Shown piece by piece: positions 1 to 12,389 of a stretch of 64,000 bases of DNA. The position numbers and the translations under genes were made by a program. The notes beneath the pieces are model-generated. The model ran no database searches. It saw nothing but the letters and a program-made list of their open reading frames with translations, and was not told where the DNA came from. Numbering within the stretch: position 1 is the first letter of the stretch; each line of letters opens with the position of its first letter. The stretch is from Hypoxylon rubiginosum (lineage: Eukaryota; Ascomycota; Sordariomycetes; Xylariales; Hypoxylaceae). The DNA lies in assembly GCA_902806565.1 (NCBI GenBank), contig CADCXA010000041.1, positions 496,001 through 560,000 of the forward strand, written 5' to 3'.

Positions 1-352
1 TTTATATTTAAATTTTTATTATTATTTATATTATTATTTTTTATTTTATATTATATTTTTATTTTTATTTTTATTATATTTTATATTATTTTATATTATA
101 TTTTATATTTTAAAATTTATATATATATTATTTTATATTATATTTTTATTTTTATTATAATTTATTTTTTATTTATATATATTTTATATATTTTATATAT
201 TTTATATATATTATATATTTTATTATTTTTTAATTTTTATTTTTAATTTTATATTATTAGAAATATCGGCGATATTAATTATATTAATAATATTAAAAGT
301 TATTATAATTATTAAAACTATTTATAACTATTTATAATTATTTATAGTTTTT

Positions 353-457
353 ATAATTATTAGTTTTATTTTTTATTAAAGCTTTTTATAATTATTAATT
401 TTATTTTTTATTAAAGCTTTTTATAATTATTAATTTTATTTTTTATTAAAGTTTTTA
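353..457. repeat. Tandem repeat, 3 units of about 35 bp
   Basis: Three consecutive near-identical 35 bp units (core ATAATTATTAATTTTATTTT followed by TTATTAAAGC and a T run) lie inside the AT block. The copies differ at only a few positions. No coding or regulatory meaning is visible. Confidence 0.75.
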
Positions 458-2184
458 ATATATACTAGGTATATAATTAACTATATTAGTTATTACGTAA
501 TATATATTTAATTTATTTTTTTTTAAAATGTAATATTAATTTAAATTTTTTATAAAAACCTTAATAATTTATACCGTTTAATAAAACGTGTTTTATATAG
601 TTTTTTAACATTAATTATATTATAATTAAAATAAAAACCAAAGTATAAAAGCGAAAAAAATATAAAAATACAAGGTAATTCTAAGTATTTAATTAGCTTA
701 TAAATTTATAACTTAACTAATAAAATAATAAAAACTTAATTAATATTTAAATAACTTTTAAAATAAATTAAATATAAATTAAAAAATATATAAAAAATTA
801 ATATATAAAAGTTAATATATATAATTATAATTAATTAAAAATATATAATTTAATTAAATAAATTTAAAAACAACGTTAAAAAACTTATAAAAAAAATCTT
901 TTATTATTAAAAAAAAATAATAATTTAATTTAAACTATTAATAAAAATTCTGTTTTTATTATAATAAAAAATATATTTTTATTTTAAGCTATTAAAAAGA
1001 ATTTTATTTATATTATAATAAAAAATAAATCTTTAATTTATAATTTTTTAAATAAAAAGTTTTTAGTGGTTTATATTAAAATAAACTATTTATTATAATT
1101 AAAAATATAAATAAACGTTTTAATGTTAAATATACGTTAAAAATATTTTTTTTAATATAATTAAAAATAGTTTATTATATTAATTTATTAAAACCTAAGA
1201 AATTTCTTTTTATTATATAATAATAATTAATAAAAATATTTAGTGTATTATTTTTTAAACTTTAAAATTTTATTAAAAACTTTAAATATAATTTTTAAAA
1301 GTTATAAAGTAATAAAGCGGCGATAAAAGTTTATTATTTTAATTTCTTAAAAAGTTAATAATAAATAAATTTATTTAAACTGGTAAAAAAATTTAAACCA
1401 GTTTATAATAATATTAAAAAACTATTTTATATATTTAATTATAAAGTTAATATTAATAAAAAACTTATTAATATAAAATAAAAACTTATTTATATCTTTT
1501 AATTAGTTTTTTAAATTAATTAAACTTATAAATTTAATATACGTTAAAAATATTTTTATTTTATTTTATAAATATTAAAACTAATTATTTAAAAACATTA
1601 ACTTATTAATTAAACTTAATAAATTGCCAAGGAAATTTCTTATAATTAATCTTATATATTTAGTTATTTATTTTTTTAAGTTATTTAATAAAATATATTT
1701 TATTATATTATTAATATTAATATAAAGGTTTTTTAACATTAAAAACCTTATTAAAAAAGTATTTTATAAATACTATATATTATTTAAAATCTAAGGTAAA
1801 ATCTAATAATTATTATTTATATAATTATTTATTATATTTATTATAATAATTTAATTAATATAAAAGAAAAAAATAAAGCTAATTAAAATTTAAAACTTTT
1901 TTAAAATTTTATATTTATAAAAAACAAAAAATAACTTATAAAGAAAAATAAATAATAATATATAATATATAAAATAAATTAAAATAAGTAAGGTTTTTTA
2001 ATAAAATAATTAATAAATTAGTTTATATATAATTTAATATTATTAACATATAATTAATATTTTATATTTAAAATACTTAAAGTTTAAATATTAATATATT
2101 ATCTTTTATTATTTTTTAATTATATAAAAACTAAATCGCTTAATAATATTAATAAAACCATTTATTTTAAAATAAAATCCGTTA

Positions 2185-3160
2185 AAGATTTTAATAAAAA
2201 TGTAACATTTATATTAATATATAAACTTTTTAATAATACTTATTTAAATATAATTATAATTTTAATAAACTTAAGGAAATTATTATTTAATAATACCATT
2301 AAAATTAATTAATTAAAATTTAAGTTTTTTAAAAGCTTTAATAAAAATATAATATTTATATAACTTTATAAACTTTTAAATTATATTTAAATAAAAGTAA
2401 CCTTAATAAATATTAAGAAATTTTTACTTAATAATATTAAAAAAAAAAGCTACTTAAATTTAATATTATTTAAAAACTTAAGTAAAAATATAATATTTAT
2501 ATTAACTTATAAACTTTTAACTAATATTTAAATAAATATAATCTTATTAAATTCTAATTTATTTTTATTTAATAATACTAAAAAAATCAATTATCTAAAA
2601 ATATAATTTTCTAGAAACTATAATAAAAACATAATATTTTTACCAGTTAAAAAACCTTAAAACAATATTTAATTAAATATAATTTAAATTAAATTAAGGA
2701 TATTTATATTTAATAATACTAAAAAAATTAATTTTTTAAAAATATAATCCTTTAAAAATTATAATAAAACTATAGTATTTATATTAACTAAAAAACCTTA
2801 AAATAATATTTAATTAAATATAATTTTAATTAATAAAAGAAAATTCTTATTTATTAATATAAAAAAAACCAATTCTTTAAAATTATAATTCTTTAAAAAC
2901 TTTATAAAAACTATTATATTTATATTATTTTATAAACTTTTTATTAATATTTAATTTAATGTAACTTTATTAAGTTTAAAAAAATTATTATTTAATAATA
3001 TTAAAAAGATTAATTATCCCGCTAGGAAATTATTAAAAAACTTTAATAAAAATATAATAATTATATAAACATATAAACTTTTTAACGGTATTTAAATTAA
3101 TAAAAGCTTAATAAAAATAAAGTTAATATTAATAATATCTAGGTAAATATACTTATATTT
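2185..3160. repeat. Degenerate tandem array, about 141 bp unit, 7 copies
   Basis: An anchor of the form TTAATAAAAATATAATATTT followed by TATATTAA recurs at about 2191, 2338, 2479, 2620, 2761, 2901 and 3043. The spacing is 147, 141, 141, 141, 140 and 142 bp. A second shared block (ATTTAATAATA followed by an A-run) sits at a fixed place in each unit. The period is divisible by three (47 codons), so the array may be a RIP-killed coding repeat as easily as a satellite. Divergence between copies is mainly C/T and G/A. Confidence 0.75.
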
Positions 3161-6100
3161 TTTAAAGTAAAATTATTTTACTTTAAAATTATTAATTACT
3201 TAATATAAAAACATTTTAATATTAATTTAATATTATATTTCTTTTAATATAAGTTAATATAATAAGGTATAATATAATATAATTTAATAAAATATAAAAA
3301 GGAAATAAAAAAATAAATATAAAATTATTTTTTTATATAAATTTCCACGATAAAACCATTTTTAATTATTTATAGTTTATTAAAAAAATTAATATAAATT
3401 ATGTTCTTTTTATTAAAATTTATTTAGAAAATAATATAAAACGGAAAATTATTAATTTAATTAAACGTAAGTAATATAAAAATAATATAATTAAGTTTTA
3501 TTATAATTATAAGTTTAAATTAAATATATTAATAAATATAAAAAAAAATCTAATATATAAACTAATATATATAGTTATAAAACAACTTATCTTTAAAAAT
3601 ATAATTTAATTTAAATATATTTAAATATACCTAGAAGTTATAAATTATTAATATAACTAAAAAAAAGTTTATTATAATAAAAAACGGAAATTTCTTTTAA
3701 TTTTAAAACTAAATTAACTATAAAATATAAATAAATATTAAAAACTTTATTTTATTAAATTTAAAATTTATATAAATATTAATGTTTATTTTTATAAGAT
3801 TATATAATATAATATTAATAAATTTAATAGTTTATTTATAAATAAAATAAAAATAAAATATTTATAAAACGTATATATTTTAAAATTATATAAGTTTTAT
3901 ATAAATCGGTATAATATAAAAATTAAGTAATAGTAGCTTTTTTTTTAAATTAATATAACTAATTATTAAATTATAAATAAATTAATATTTATATTATTAA
4001 ATATTAATATTAATATTATATTATTAGTAATATTTTAAAAATTTATATAATTTAAATTTATTTAAAAAACATTAGTTTTATATTTAAATTATAATATATA
4101 TTATTTTTAAAAACTTATTATAATAAAAAATAATTTAATATATTTATTTATAAAATATTTATATTATTAAATAATAATAAAATAAAGTTATTAATTATAT
4201 TAATAAACTTTAAATAAACTTAGGTAATATAAAAATAAAAAATTATATTATAAACTTACCTTTAAATTTTTATTATTAAAGCTAATATATTAGCTAAAAA
4301 AACCAATATATAAATATAATTTTAATAATTTTTTAACTTTAAAAACATAATAAATTTATAATAAATAGCTAGTGTAATATTTACTAAGGCTTATTAAAAA
4401 TAAAAACTATTTATATTTTAATAAATATATTAGTTTAAAAAATTATTTAAAATAATATAAAAAAGATAAAAAAGAATTAATATTAATATTTAATAAGTTT
4501 TTATATAACAAGATAATATAATATATAACTTAATTAAATAAAGTAAAAAAACAAATAAAAACAAAATAAATATAATTATATAATTATTTATTAAATATCT
4601 TAAAAATAAAAAAATAAACTTAAGAAATATTAAAAATTTATATATTATTTTTTATAGTAATTATAAATTATTTATTTTTTAAATATATACTTATAATATA
4701 AAACCATTAAAACGGTAAAAACAGTTATTTTAATTATTAACTATTTTTTATTTAAATAAATACTTATTTAATTTACCAGGTATTATTTTATTATTTAAAA
4801 TACCGGTATTTAAATATATATCTAAATAAATAAATACTAGATAAATAAATATTAAATAATAAAAATTATTATTTTTATTTATTAAAAGTTTTAATTTTAT
4901 TAGTTTTTTAAAACTTATATAACTTTTTTTAGTTTATTATAATAAAAGTTTTTTTTTATATTATATTTAATATTATAATAAGTAAAAATAATCTAGTTTT
5001 TATAAATCTTTTTAAAAGTATATTATATATAAAATTATAATTAAATTATCTACTTTAAATTATAAAAGAAAAATCTTATTTTAAATATATTTTAAATATC
5101 TTATAAATTAAACTGTAAAAATATATATAATAATAATTTAACTATTTTTATAAACTTTTTTTAATAAATTTATATCCAGTATATAAAATTTAAAATATTA
5201 TTTAAGTTACTATTAATTTATTTTTTATAATAATTTATATTAATTTTTTTAAAATTAAGGTTTTTTAAATATTAGTTATTACGGTATTAATATATAGGTT
5301 TAAAAGTTTTTTATATTTATTAAAATTAAGATTTTATTATAAAAACCTAGCCTTTATTATTTAAAAGGTTATAGCTTTTAAAATAATAATATTAAATATT
5401 TATATTATTAAAAGTATTAAAGATAAATATAATAAATTTTTTTATTTAATAAGCTTTTTTATTTATTATTTTTATATATATAAAAACATTTATAATTATT
5501 AAATTTATCGCTTTTTATATAATAACATTTTAATTTCTTTTATCGTTTAAACGGTTTTATAATAATATTATTATTTTATAATATTAATATTTTTATTAAT
5601 AAAATACTTTATAATAATATTTTATATAACATTTAATACTTTTTTTTATTTAACACTTATTTAAGTAAAAAATAAATTAAATATAAATAATATTTATTTA
5701 TAATAATTATTTTATTTATATTTATAAGTTTATATTTTAAGGTTTTAAGTTTTTATAACTAGTTATTTTTAAATAAATCCTTAAAATTATAATAAAATCT
5801 TTAATTTATTTTAATTAATAAATTAAATTATAAAAAGAAATTAATTAACTTTTTAATATATAACTTTTAAATTTAACCGCGTATATATATAAAATTTATT
5901 ATTTAAATAATAAAGCTATAAATTAAAAAACTATTATATTATTTTAATATTAAAACCTTATATATAAATAAATTTAACTTATATTTTTTTTAATATTAAT
6001 AAATTAAACTTTTTATTTAAACTATAAAAATTATATATTTTTTATTTAAGCTTTAAAAATAATAAATAAATTTATAATTTTATTTAAATAATAAAAACTT

Positions 6101-6244
6101 AAAATATTTTAATATATAATAACTAAAATATTAAAATTAAAATAAATAAAAAAATTATTATTTAATATATAATAAGTTATATTATTAAAACTATTAATTT
6201 AATTAAAAACTTTAAAAATTTTTAATATAATATTTTATATATTT

Positions 6245-6415
6245 TATAATATAAGAATTTTAATTTAATTATAATTTAAATATAATTTAATAATAACTTA
6301 ATTATAACTTAATAATAATTTAATTATAATTTAATAATAATTTAATTATAACTTAATAATAATTTAATTATAATTTAATAATAATTTAATAATAATTTAA
6401 TAACAGTTTTATAAT
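6245..6415. repeat. Short-period tandem repeat, about 22 bp unit
   Basis: Alternating units such as AATAACTTAATTATAACTTAAT and AATAATTTAATTATAATTTAAT repeat about seven times near the right edge of the AT block. The copies differ mainly by C/T. Confidence 0.65.
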
Positions 6416-6615
6416 AATTTAAATATTATTATAAATATTTTATAAATATAATAAGTTTAATTTTAAATTTAAATATAATTATAATTAACTATTATAAGTT
6501 TTTTATAATTTAAATTAATAAAATATATTAATTTATTAAAAACCTAATATATTTATATAATATAAGAATTATATATATTATAATTTTAACTTATTTTATA
6601 AATTTAGTAAATTTA

Positions 6616-6998
6616 ACAGATTTAACGAACTTGGCACTTTTATCATTTTAGCAGTTTAGCATAAATTTACAGCGGAGAAATAATAGCTTTACCGTTTTAT
6701 GCTTAGTTATATAGCATATTACCACCATCTCTGCTGGAAGACGTAATACAGGAATTTCCCCAACCAGGCATAGGAAAGCTAGTGCAGATATGAATAAGCG
6801 GATATAAAATCTAATCAAATTGCAGTGTCTTCTTAAGCGGCAATCGACGATGTTGGCATCCCGTGAAGAGCCTCCTCACTTCTTTTCACTCTGTCAACCT
6901 ATTCAGAATTTCTAAAATTTATGTTCCGCTAGACCAAATTTTTAGATGCGTTTCGCCAACTTAGCGTGATCCCGCATTTCTACGCTGTGTCGGTCCTT
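6616..6998. other. Intergenic, edge of AT block
   Basis: Normal-composition DNA begins here. No gene is seen; this is the 3' flank of the minus-strand gene that follows. Confidence 0.6.
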
Positions 6999-8291
6999 TC
7001 ACGCAACCGGATGCTGCCACTGCTGCCAACTAATCCACACCTGAAGTATCCCCACCGCGAGACCCAAGACTCCAAGTAGGATGGCGATAACCACACCAGC
7101 TAACGTCACCAGCATGACATACCTCGCACCGCTCTTGCGCTCAAGCCAACTCTCCAAGAATCCCCGCGGCGTCGGGTTTTCGAGCTCATCGTAGAGTCTC
7201 AACAGCCTAGTCCCCCAATATTCGTACCGAATATTGTCTCCTTCTACAGCCTTCCAGGTGGATGCGTCTAGACGACAGTTGTCTGGGTCGAATCTCTCCC
7301 TGGCTACCAGTGAGCGAAGAATGGACTGCGACTCCGGTTCGATAGGAAATATGACATATTTCAGGGTATTTAAGGTCTCTACTATAAGCTCTTTGGGAAG
7401 GGAAACGTTCCTTTGGAATGTTAGCCTTGCCATACCTTCCTTGGGGTGATTTCAGGGGTAGTGTGTATAACAACAATTGGAGTAAGCAACTTACTGGTCA
7501 GCTATCTGATCAGGGTTTCCTTGGGTACCATCATATTGATAAGCCCGGAGATGTTGCTTCAGAACGCTCGTGTGGTGGTATATTGCGACTGTCCCATCCT
7601 TCTCGTCTAGTAGGAGATGGTTTCTAAGGTCATTTGTAGATGTTATTTTCAATTTGGCAAGCTTCTTTAGTCGTTTGGCTGTGATGGAAGCTGGCGGCAA
7701 CGTGATGCTTGGACAGCCACTAGCATAAGACTCGAAAGAAATCGGATTTTGCCTAGGGATAGCCGAGTTGCTGAATTGGTTGAAGGATTGGTCGCTGCGC
7801 CAAGGAGTTGGTTGAGAGCCGGTCTCTAGCAATCCATCAGATTGACCCTCTGCAGAGCATGTCAACATAGTCATGATCCTAGCGGCAACATTAAAAGCTC
7901 TATTTTGGTCGTTTGACAGCAATCCCTTCGAACTGGACGTTGTGTGGTGACTGAAGTAATGTTGCGTGAGTTCTAAGCGAGTATCATCCGGATTATTTTT
8001 GATGAATTGGATCATTCCGCGAAGGTCCTCATGTGTCCTCAATGCTGGGATAGAGTTATATGTGAGCTCAGGCACATAAAATGCAGTGGTTTCTCTATAA
8101 AAGTCGAAGAATGTGGTAAGTGTCTCTGCTCTCTGGCACGAACATGGGATACTCTCAGCACGTTTTTGACAAGTACGTTCCATGGCCCAGTCGGTACACG
8201 GCCTCCAATTCCATAAGACATCGCATAAATTCGCAAGGTCTTCTCGGGAGACCTTTGCTAAGGGGTATATGGAATCCAAGGAGGAAAACAT
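6999..8291 (-). CDS. Conserved fungal protein of unknown function with C-terminal membrane segment
   Basis: Two exons on the minus strand, 8291-7495 and 7425-6999, join through a 69 nt intron with a GTAAGT donor and a GCAAG acceptor, giving about 407 residues. I do not recognise a catalytic domain. The N-terminal half has several cysteines (around residues 23-52) and a Ser/Pro/Gln-rich linker. The C-terminal part has a Tyr/Trp-rich stretch (Y-E-Y-W) and an Asn-Pro-x-Pro-Arg-Gly motif. It ends with one hydrophobic span of about 22-25 residues followed by a Trp-rich tail, which suggests a membrane-anchored protein. This C-terminal layout resembles a family of unnamed paralogous fungal proteins often found beside repeats. 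Its position next to the RIP block fits such an accessory gene. Function is unknown. The splice is phase-consistent, but an alternative donor at G|GTACCC cannot be excluded. Confidence 0.7.
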
Positions 8292-8697
8292 CTTGAGCGA
8301 GAAGTTGTCGTGAAAGAGAAATACACACTTCCTTTCAAAGGTATATCCAGTAATATGCCATCAAGACTCAGGCAATTATGAGATATAAATAGCACCCCCT
8401 CAAATGGCAGTGGCAGAACGCCTCGTAGCCTGCTTACCTACACTTGACCCCACACAACTGCCGTTCGTCGAATCGACAATGCAGGTGGTCACATTATAAC
8501 TTGAGAGCCCAATGAGAACGTCGAAGAGTACATCGCCCGATTGTTGTACCTAGATCGACCATTGCTGGGATCAATGAAGCGGAGCGAATTGCCACACGGC
8601 TATCTATGTACGTAACGTCACTCGGTCGGGGTCAGGCTCTACACAATTCGATCTGGAATCTCTCATCTTTAACAACCTTTTTCTGCATAGGTTTAGT
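8292..8697. promoter_or_regulatory. Divergent intergenic region
   Basis: The 406 bp between two divergently transcribed genes presumably holds both promoters. No distinct motif or repeat was recognised. Confidence 0.4.
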
Positions 8698-10728
8698 ATG
8701 GAATCGTCTGACAAGCGCTCGGCGGCGGTGTGTCTGAAATCATCATTAGACACCAGTAATGTTTCAACAGAGAATTTAGTCCCCCGAGTCCATACTACCA
8801 TGACATCCAGGGAGCCTGCAGGGATGTCTCCGTCAACATCTGGAACGACGACAGAAAATCTTCCGGATTCTGGCTACAATACACAGCCGACGACGCCATC
8901 CGGTAAAGTTTCAGAGAACGCGAAGTCCAATTGGTATCGGCGAAGCTCTATCTCCTCCTTGTTCGGTAAAAAGAAGAAGATCAGATTGATCGCCAAAGAA
9001 GTCGATATACCGACCCTGGAACGATTCAAGGCAATTCAACACGATCTCGAGGAGTTCCTTCTTGGACAGATGCGAGCTCACCAGAAGCCTGGCAAGAGAT
9101 ACGCACCGATGTCGATACGAGTGGTGATGATGGGTATATCGAACGATGATGCGCGCCCTTATATCGTTGTCTTTTGTGAATCTTCGCTCAAGAATCTTGT
9201 TCAGGGATTCATCAAACAAGACATAATCGCAAGTCTCTGTCAGCCAGGGGACATGGGCGTGCCGTCTTTTGAAGTTGTAGTTCATGGCAATGCACCGCGG
9301 TTACGCTTGGGCGAATCAGATATCGATGTCGTTGCTGATACAACTTGCGTATATGGGAGAAATCGTGAAAACACGCTTTGCGGTGTACCCATCTCGTTTC
9401 GGCTTCCAAATGGTCAGCGACATCATGCCACTTTCGGCGGTATCATCAAAGTTATGACTATTAGTGGCGACATAGAACTGTTGGGAATGACCGCGGGCCA
9501 TGTGCTACATCAATGGGACGATATTGGGGCTGTGCTGCAGGACGGCGAAGCACCCATCCGGGACGACCAGTCTGCTGACAGTATATTTCATGAAGAACTT
9601 CTCGTCCATGGCAATGATGTCCAGAGTTCCGTGATATTCGAAGACGAGGATGACGACGAAATTGAAGTTGACATAGAACCCCTCATCCCTAGCCAATCTT
9701 CTGCGGAAAGGCTAGACACGGGTTCGCGTTGGGAATTTAAGCATACGACTGTGCTTGGTAATATTATTGACGTTACAGAGAGCAGTAAACGCCACAGCTC
9801 TAAGCAGAACCATGACTGGGCTCTATTTCGGCTTACGACCTATGCAATGAATTATGCGCGCACCTCCAAGGGAAGAAAGGAACTCCGCACCATATCCCAA
9901 AGAAATCCGGGAGCCAGCGGCAGGAGGCCGATTCGTATGTTAAGTGGCTCGAAAGGGCGTAGGAAAGGAACCTTGCTGTCCGAGCCGGGCCGGATACTAC
10001 TTGAAGGCGACCAAGAATTTGTCGACTCCTTTATGATTACAATAAGCGGTAAATCGGGTATGAATCGTGTCGATTTCCTTCAATGCGCATATACTGATAG
10101 TGAGAATAGGTATATGTGATGGTGACTCCGGCTCATGGGTTGTTGATGATGAGACCTTTGAAGTCTACGGCCAGCTTGTCGCCTCGGACGTCCTTGGCAG
10201 TGGCTATGTTATACCCATGGAAGGTATCATGGACGACATAAAGTCGCAACTAGGAGCTAAGACCGTCGGGCTGCCTGGCCCTACAATCATTTTATGTGCA
10301 TCGACAATCAGGACGGCAGAGGCGAGGCATTTGGCTAAAAAACGTCCTCTTAGTCCCACCACTGGTCTCAAAGGTAGCTCGGTTACCCAGCTATCTTCCA
10401 ACCTAGAGAACACGGATCTAGCCCGATTGTTCTCTCCTGCTCCATTGAGTCCAAGCTTGTCGATGGTTTTTGATTCGGGATATTCGTCAATGGGGAGCTC
10501 ACCAAGCCGCCGACGCAGACGTATATCGAGAGAAGATAAGCAGCTCGAGCATCAGAGGTAGGCTAGATCACGCTTAGGAGCGATAATTTTGATTTGGATA
10601 CGATCGCGCATAGGGTCGAGTTGAATGAATGCAAGGCGGGCAAAGTTTCGTGCTTTTCGTGCTGGGGCGCGTCCGAGTCCTTTCTCTATGGCCATGTGTC
10701 TTACTGCCATTCATGTCGAACCCGGTAG
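8698..10728 (+). CDS. Serine-protease-like fungal protein (GDSGSW family) with possible C-terminal zinc ribbon
   Basis: Exons 8698-10057, 10110-10557 and probably 10614-10728 give about 640 residues. If the second splice is not used, the protein stops at 10561 with 603. The first intron has GTATGA, TACTGAT and ATAG signals. The core looks like a trypsin-fold domain. A candidate triad is His268 in T-A-G-H-V, Asp373 in H-D-W-A-L-F and Ser460 in G-D-S-G-S-W. About 90 Ser/Thr-rich residues precede it, with a basic patch (K-K-K-K) at 91-94. An acidic loop lies near 315-328. The proposed third exon adds C-F-S-C and C-H-S-C pairs about 17 residues apart, a zinc-ribbon pattern. Proteins of this kind are common in moulds, but their substrates are unknown and activity is not certain. 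The domain call is fairly firm; the third exon is less so. Confidence 0.72.
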
Positions 10729-11569
10729 CAAGCAGATCATTCTAGGCCAGATCCTCAATTGAGAAAGTTGCCGGGGACTTTAGGCCGAAGCACAGAAGGA
10801 ACTCGGTATCAGCCTCTTCATTCGCCGCCGAGAGATTGTCAAAGATAATCCGTATTCTATGTCGCTTTACTAAGACGCTTAATTAGCTGGGCGCTGCTTT
10901 CGCCAACTGCTCTCTCATCGTTCCTAGGCAGGACGCAACGTTAACGACGCTACCGGGTCGCTATGAGCAGAATCTGATAGTTTCTGAGAGCTAGCCAAGA
11001 GATGGATTCCATACATAGCAGCAATTGTATTAGATTGTGCAAATTTTAAGTGTTCCAGCCGAGGAAGAGGACGGAGAAAATTAGGTAGGAATTAGGGGGC
11101 AGGTACAGAACCCGTCAATCGCTAAAGGACGATTAAAGGTCTACCTGTAACCTGTAGGTACCCCTCACCCCGCCACCACCATCTGGATGCACTGTAGACC
11201 GTCTAGCCGCCTTGGAGGTATGGCGTAAACTGATGGCACAGAAACCTGACGGTATCTTTTCAGACATTAGTCTAATTTTTCAATTGTATTTAATACATGG
11301 AAAAATCTAGATATACGATAAATCTATATTATATATGGCTTCTTGTTTACGACCTCTAACATTTATAGGGGTCTGGTCGGGATTAGGATCGATCTAATCG
11401 GTCGGCACCGGAAGCTGGCCGGACAGCCGGATCGTACAATGGAAACCTCAACATTCACGTGCAAGCAAATCCATAAGCTTCTAACATGTGATGACGTCTA
11501 GTCTAGATCAATTCCCAATCCCAATCCCATCGCCTACTTTCCCCTAACTCAGTACGAAAACTGTTTAAA
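10729..11569. other. Intergenic, no gene seen
   Basis: About 840 bp of mixed composition between two plus-strand genes. The stretch near 11270-11360 is A/T-rich. No open frame or repeat was recognised. The promoter of the aldolase-like gene must lie towards the right end. Confidence 0.5.
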
Positions 11570-12389
11570 ATGGCATCTGCAGCGACGATTCAGCGATTAC
11601 GTGCCTTTGCCAGCTGTGACGTATGTAACCTTTCCACCTTCATCTCCCCCGCCATACTGTGAACACCGCTAACTTCTCGACGCCAAGATCGGAGATGCCT
11701 TGGTCAAGCTCAAATACCCATTCGGTGGTTTCCTCGATGGCATCACCATGTGGTCGCCTGATAGACGGGCCGGCCAAGCCAAAATGTTTGGCCCTGCAAT
11801 TACGGTAAAAATGGTTGAGATGAGTGATCAATCGTCTCCCTCGCCGCCGCGACATTTCGCGGATTTCAACGAACAAGGAAAGGTCATGTACATCCAGCAA
11901 CCGAAGGGTCTTTATTCTGCCTGTTGGGGAGGTCTCATGTCTACCCGAGCCAATTATCTCGGAGCTAGTGGCGTGGTAATTGATGGCAGGATAAGGGACG
12001 TCAATGAACATCGAGAACTTGGTTTTCCGGTAAGGATGCATTTCAATATGAGATGAAATCTTGTTATACTGGAATGAGACCGAATTCAATCAAAGCCAAC
12101 TAACATCTGAGTCTAGGTATTTGCACGGGATACCTCAATTCTAGGATCGAACACGTTTACTCGAGCATCCGAGATTGATATCCCGCTTCAGTTTAAAGAA
12201 GACCTCTGGGTCAATCCGGGAGACTATCTTGTTGGGGATGCAGACGGCGTCGTGGTAGTGCCTCCTTCTTTGATGGAATCTATCGTAAAGATATGCGAAG
12301 AACGAGCTGAAATCGACCGGAAGACTGTGGAGGCACTTCAACGCGGGGAAGAGATGGGGCCGACACTTAAGAGACTCAGAAAGCCTTAA
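11570..12389 (+). CDS. RraA/HMG-aldolase-like protein
   Basis: Three exons (11570-11620, 11688-12029, 12117-12389) separated by introns of 67 and 87 nt, each with a clear CTAAC-type branch site, give 221 residues. The start is the first ATG, and the short first exon ends S-C-D as usual in this family. The family signature is visible: G-P-A-I-T-V, and G-V-V-I-D-G-R-I-R-D, which supplies the Arg-Asp pair for substrate and metal. A G-D-A-D-G-V-V-V-V-P segment lies near the C-terminus. Bacterial and plant relatives cleave 4-hydroxy-4-methyl-2-oxoglutarate or 4-carboxy-4-hydroxy-2-oxoadipate to pyruvate, using a divalent metal. Some decarboxylate oxaloacetate. The exact substrate here cannot be told. 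A class II aldolase-like gene follows on the same strand, so the two may share a catabolic role. Confidence 0.88.

Larger units (their letters stand above)
1..6615. repeat. AT-rich, RIP-degraded repeat block
   Basis: About 6.6 kb made almost only of A and T, with no open frame of useful length and an abrupt return to normal composition near 6600-6660. This is the pattern left by repeat-induced point mutation in ascomycetes, where C-to-T changes on both strands turn transposon copies into stop-filled AT DNA. It extends past the left edge of the window. No transposon protein can be read in any frame. The first 240 bases are simple T/A runs. Three internal tandem arrays are listed separately. 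Confidence 0.85.
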
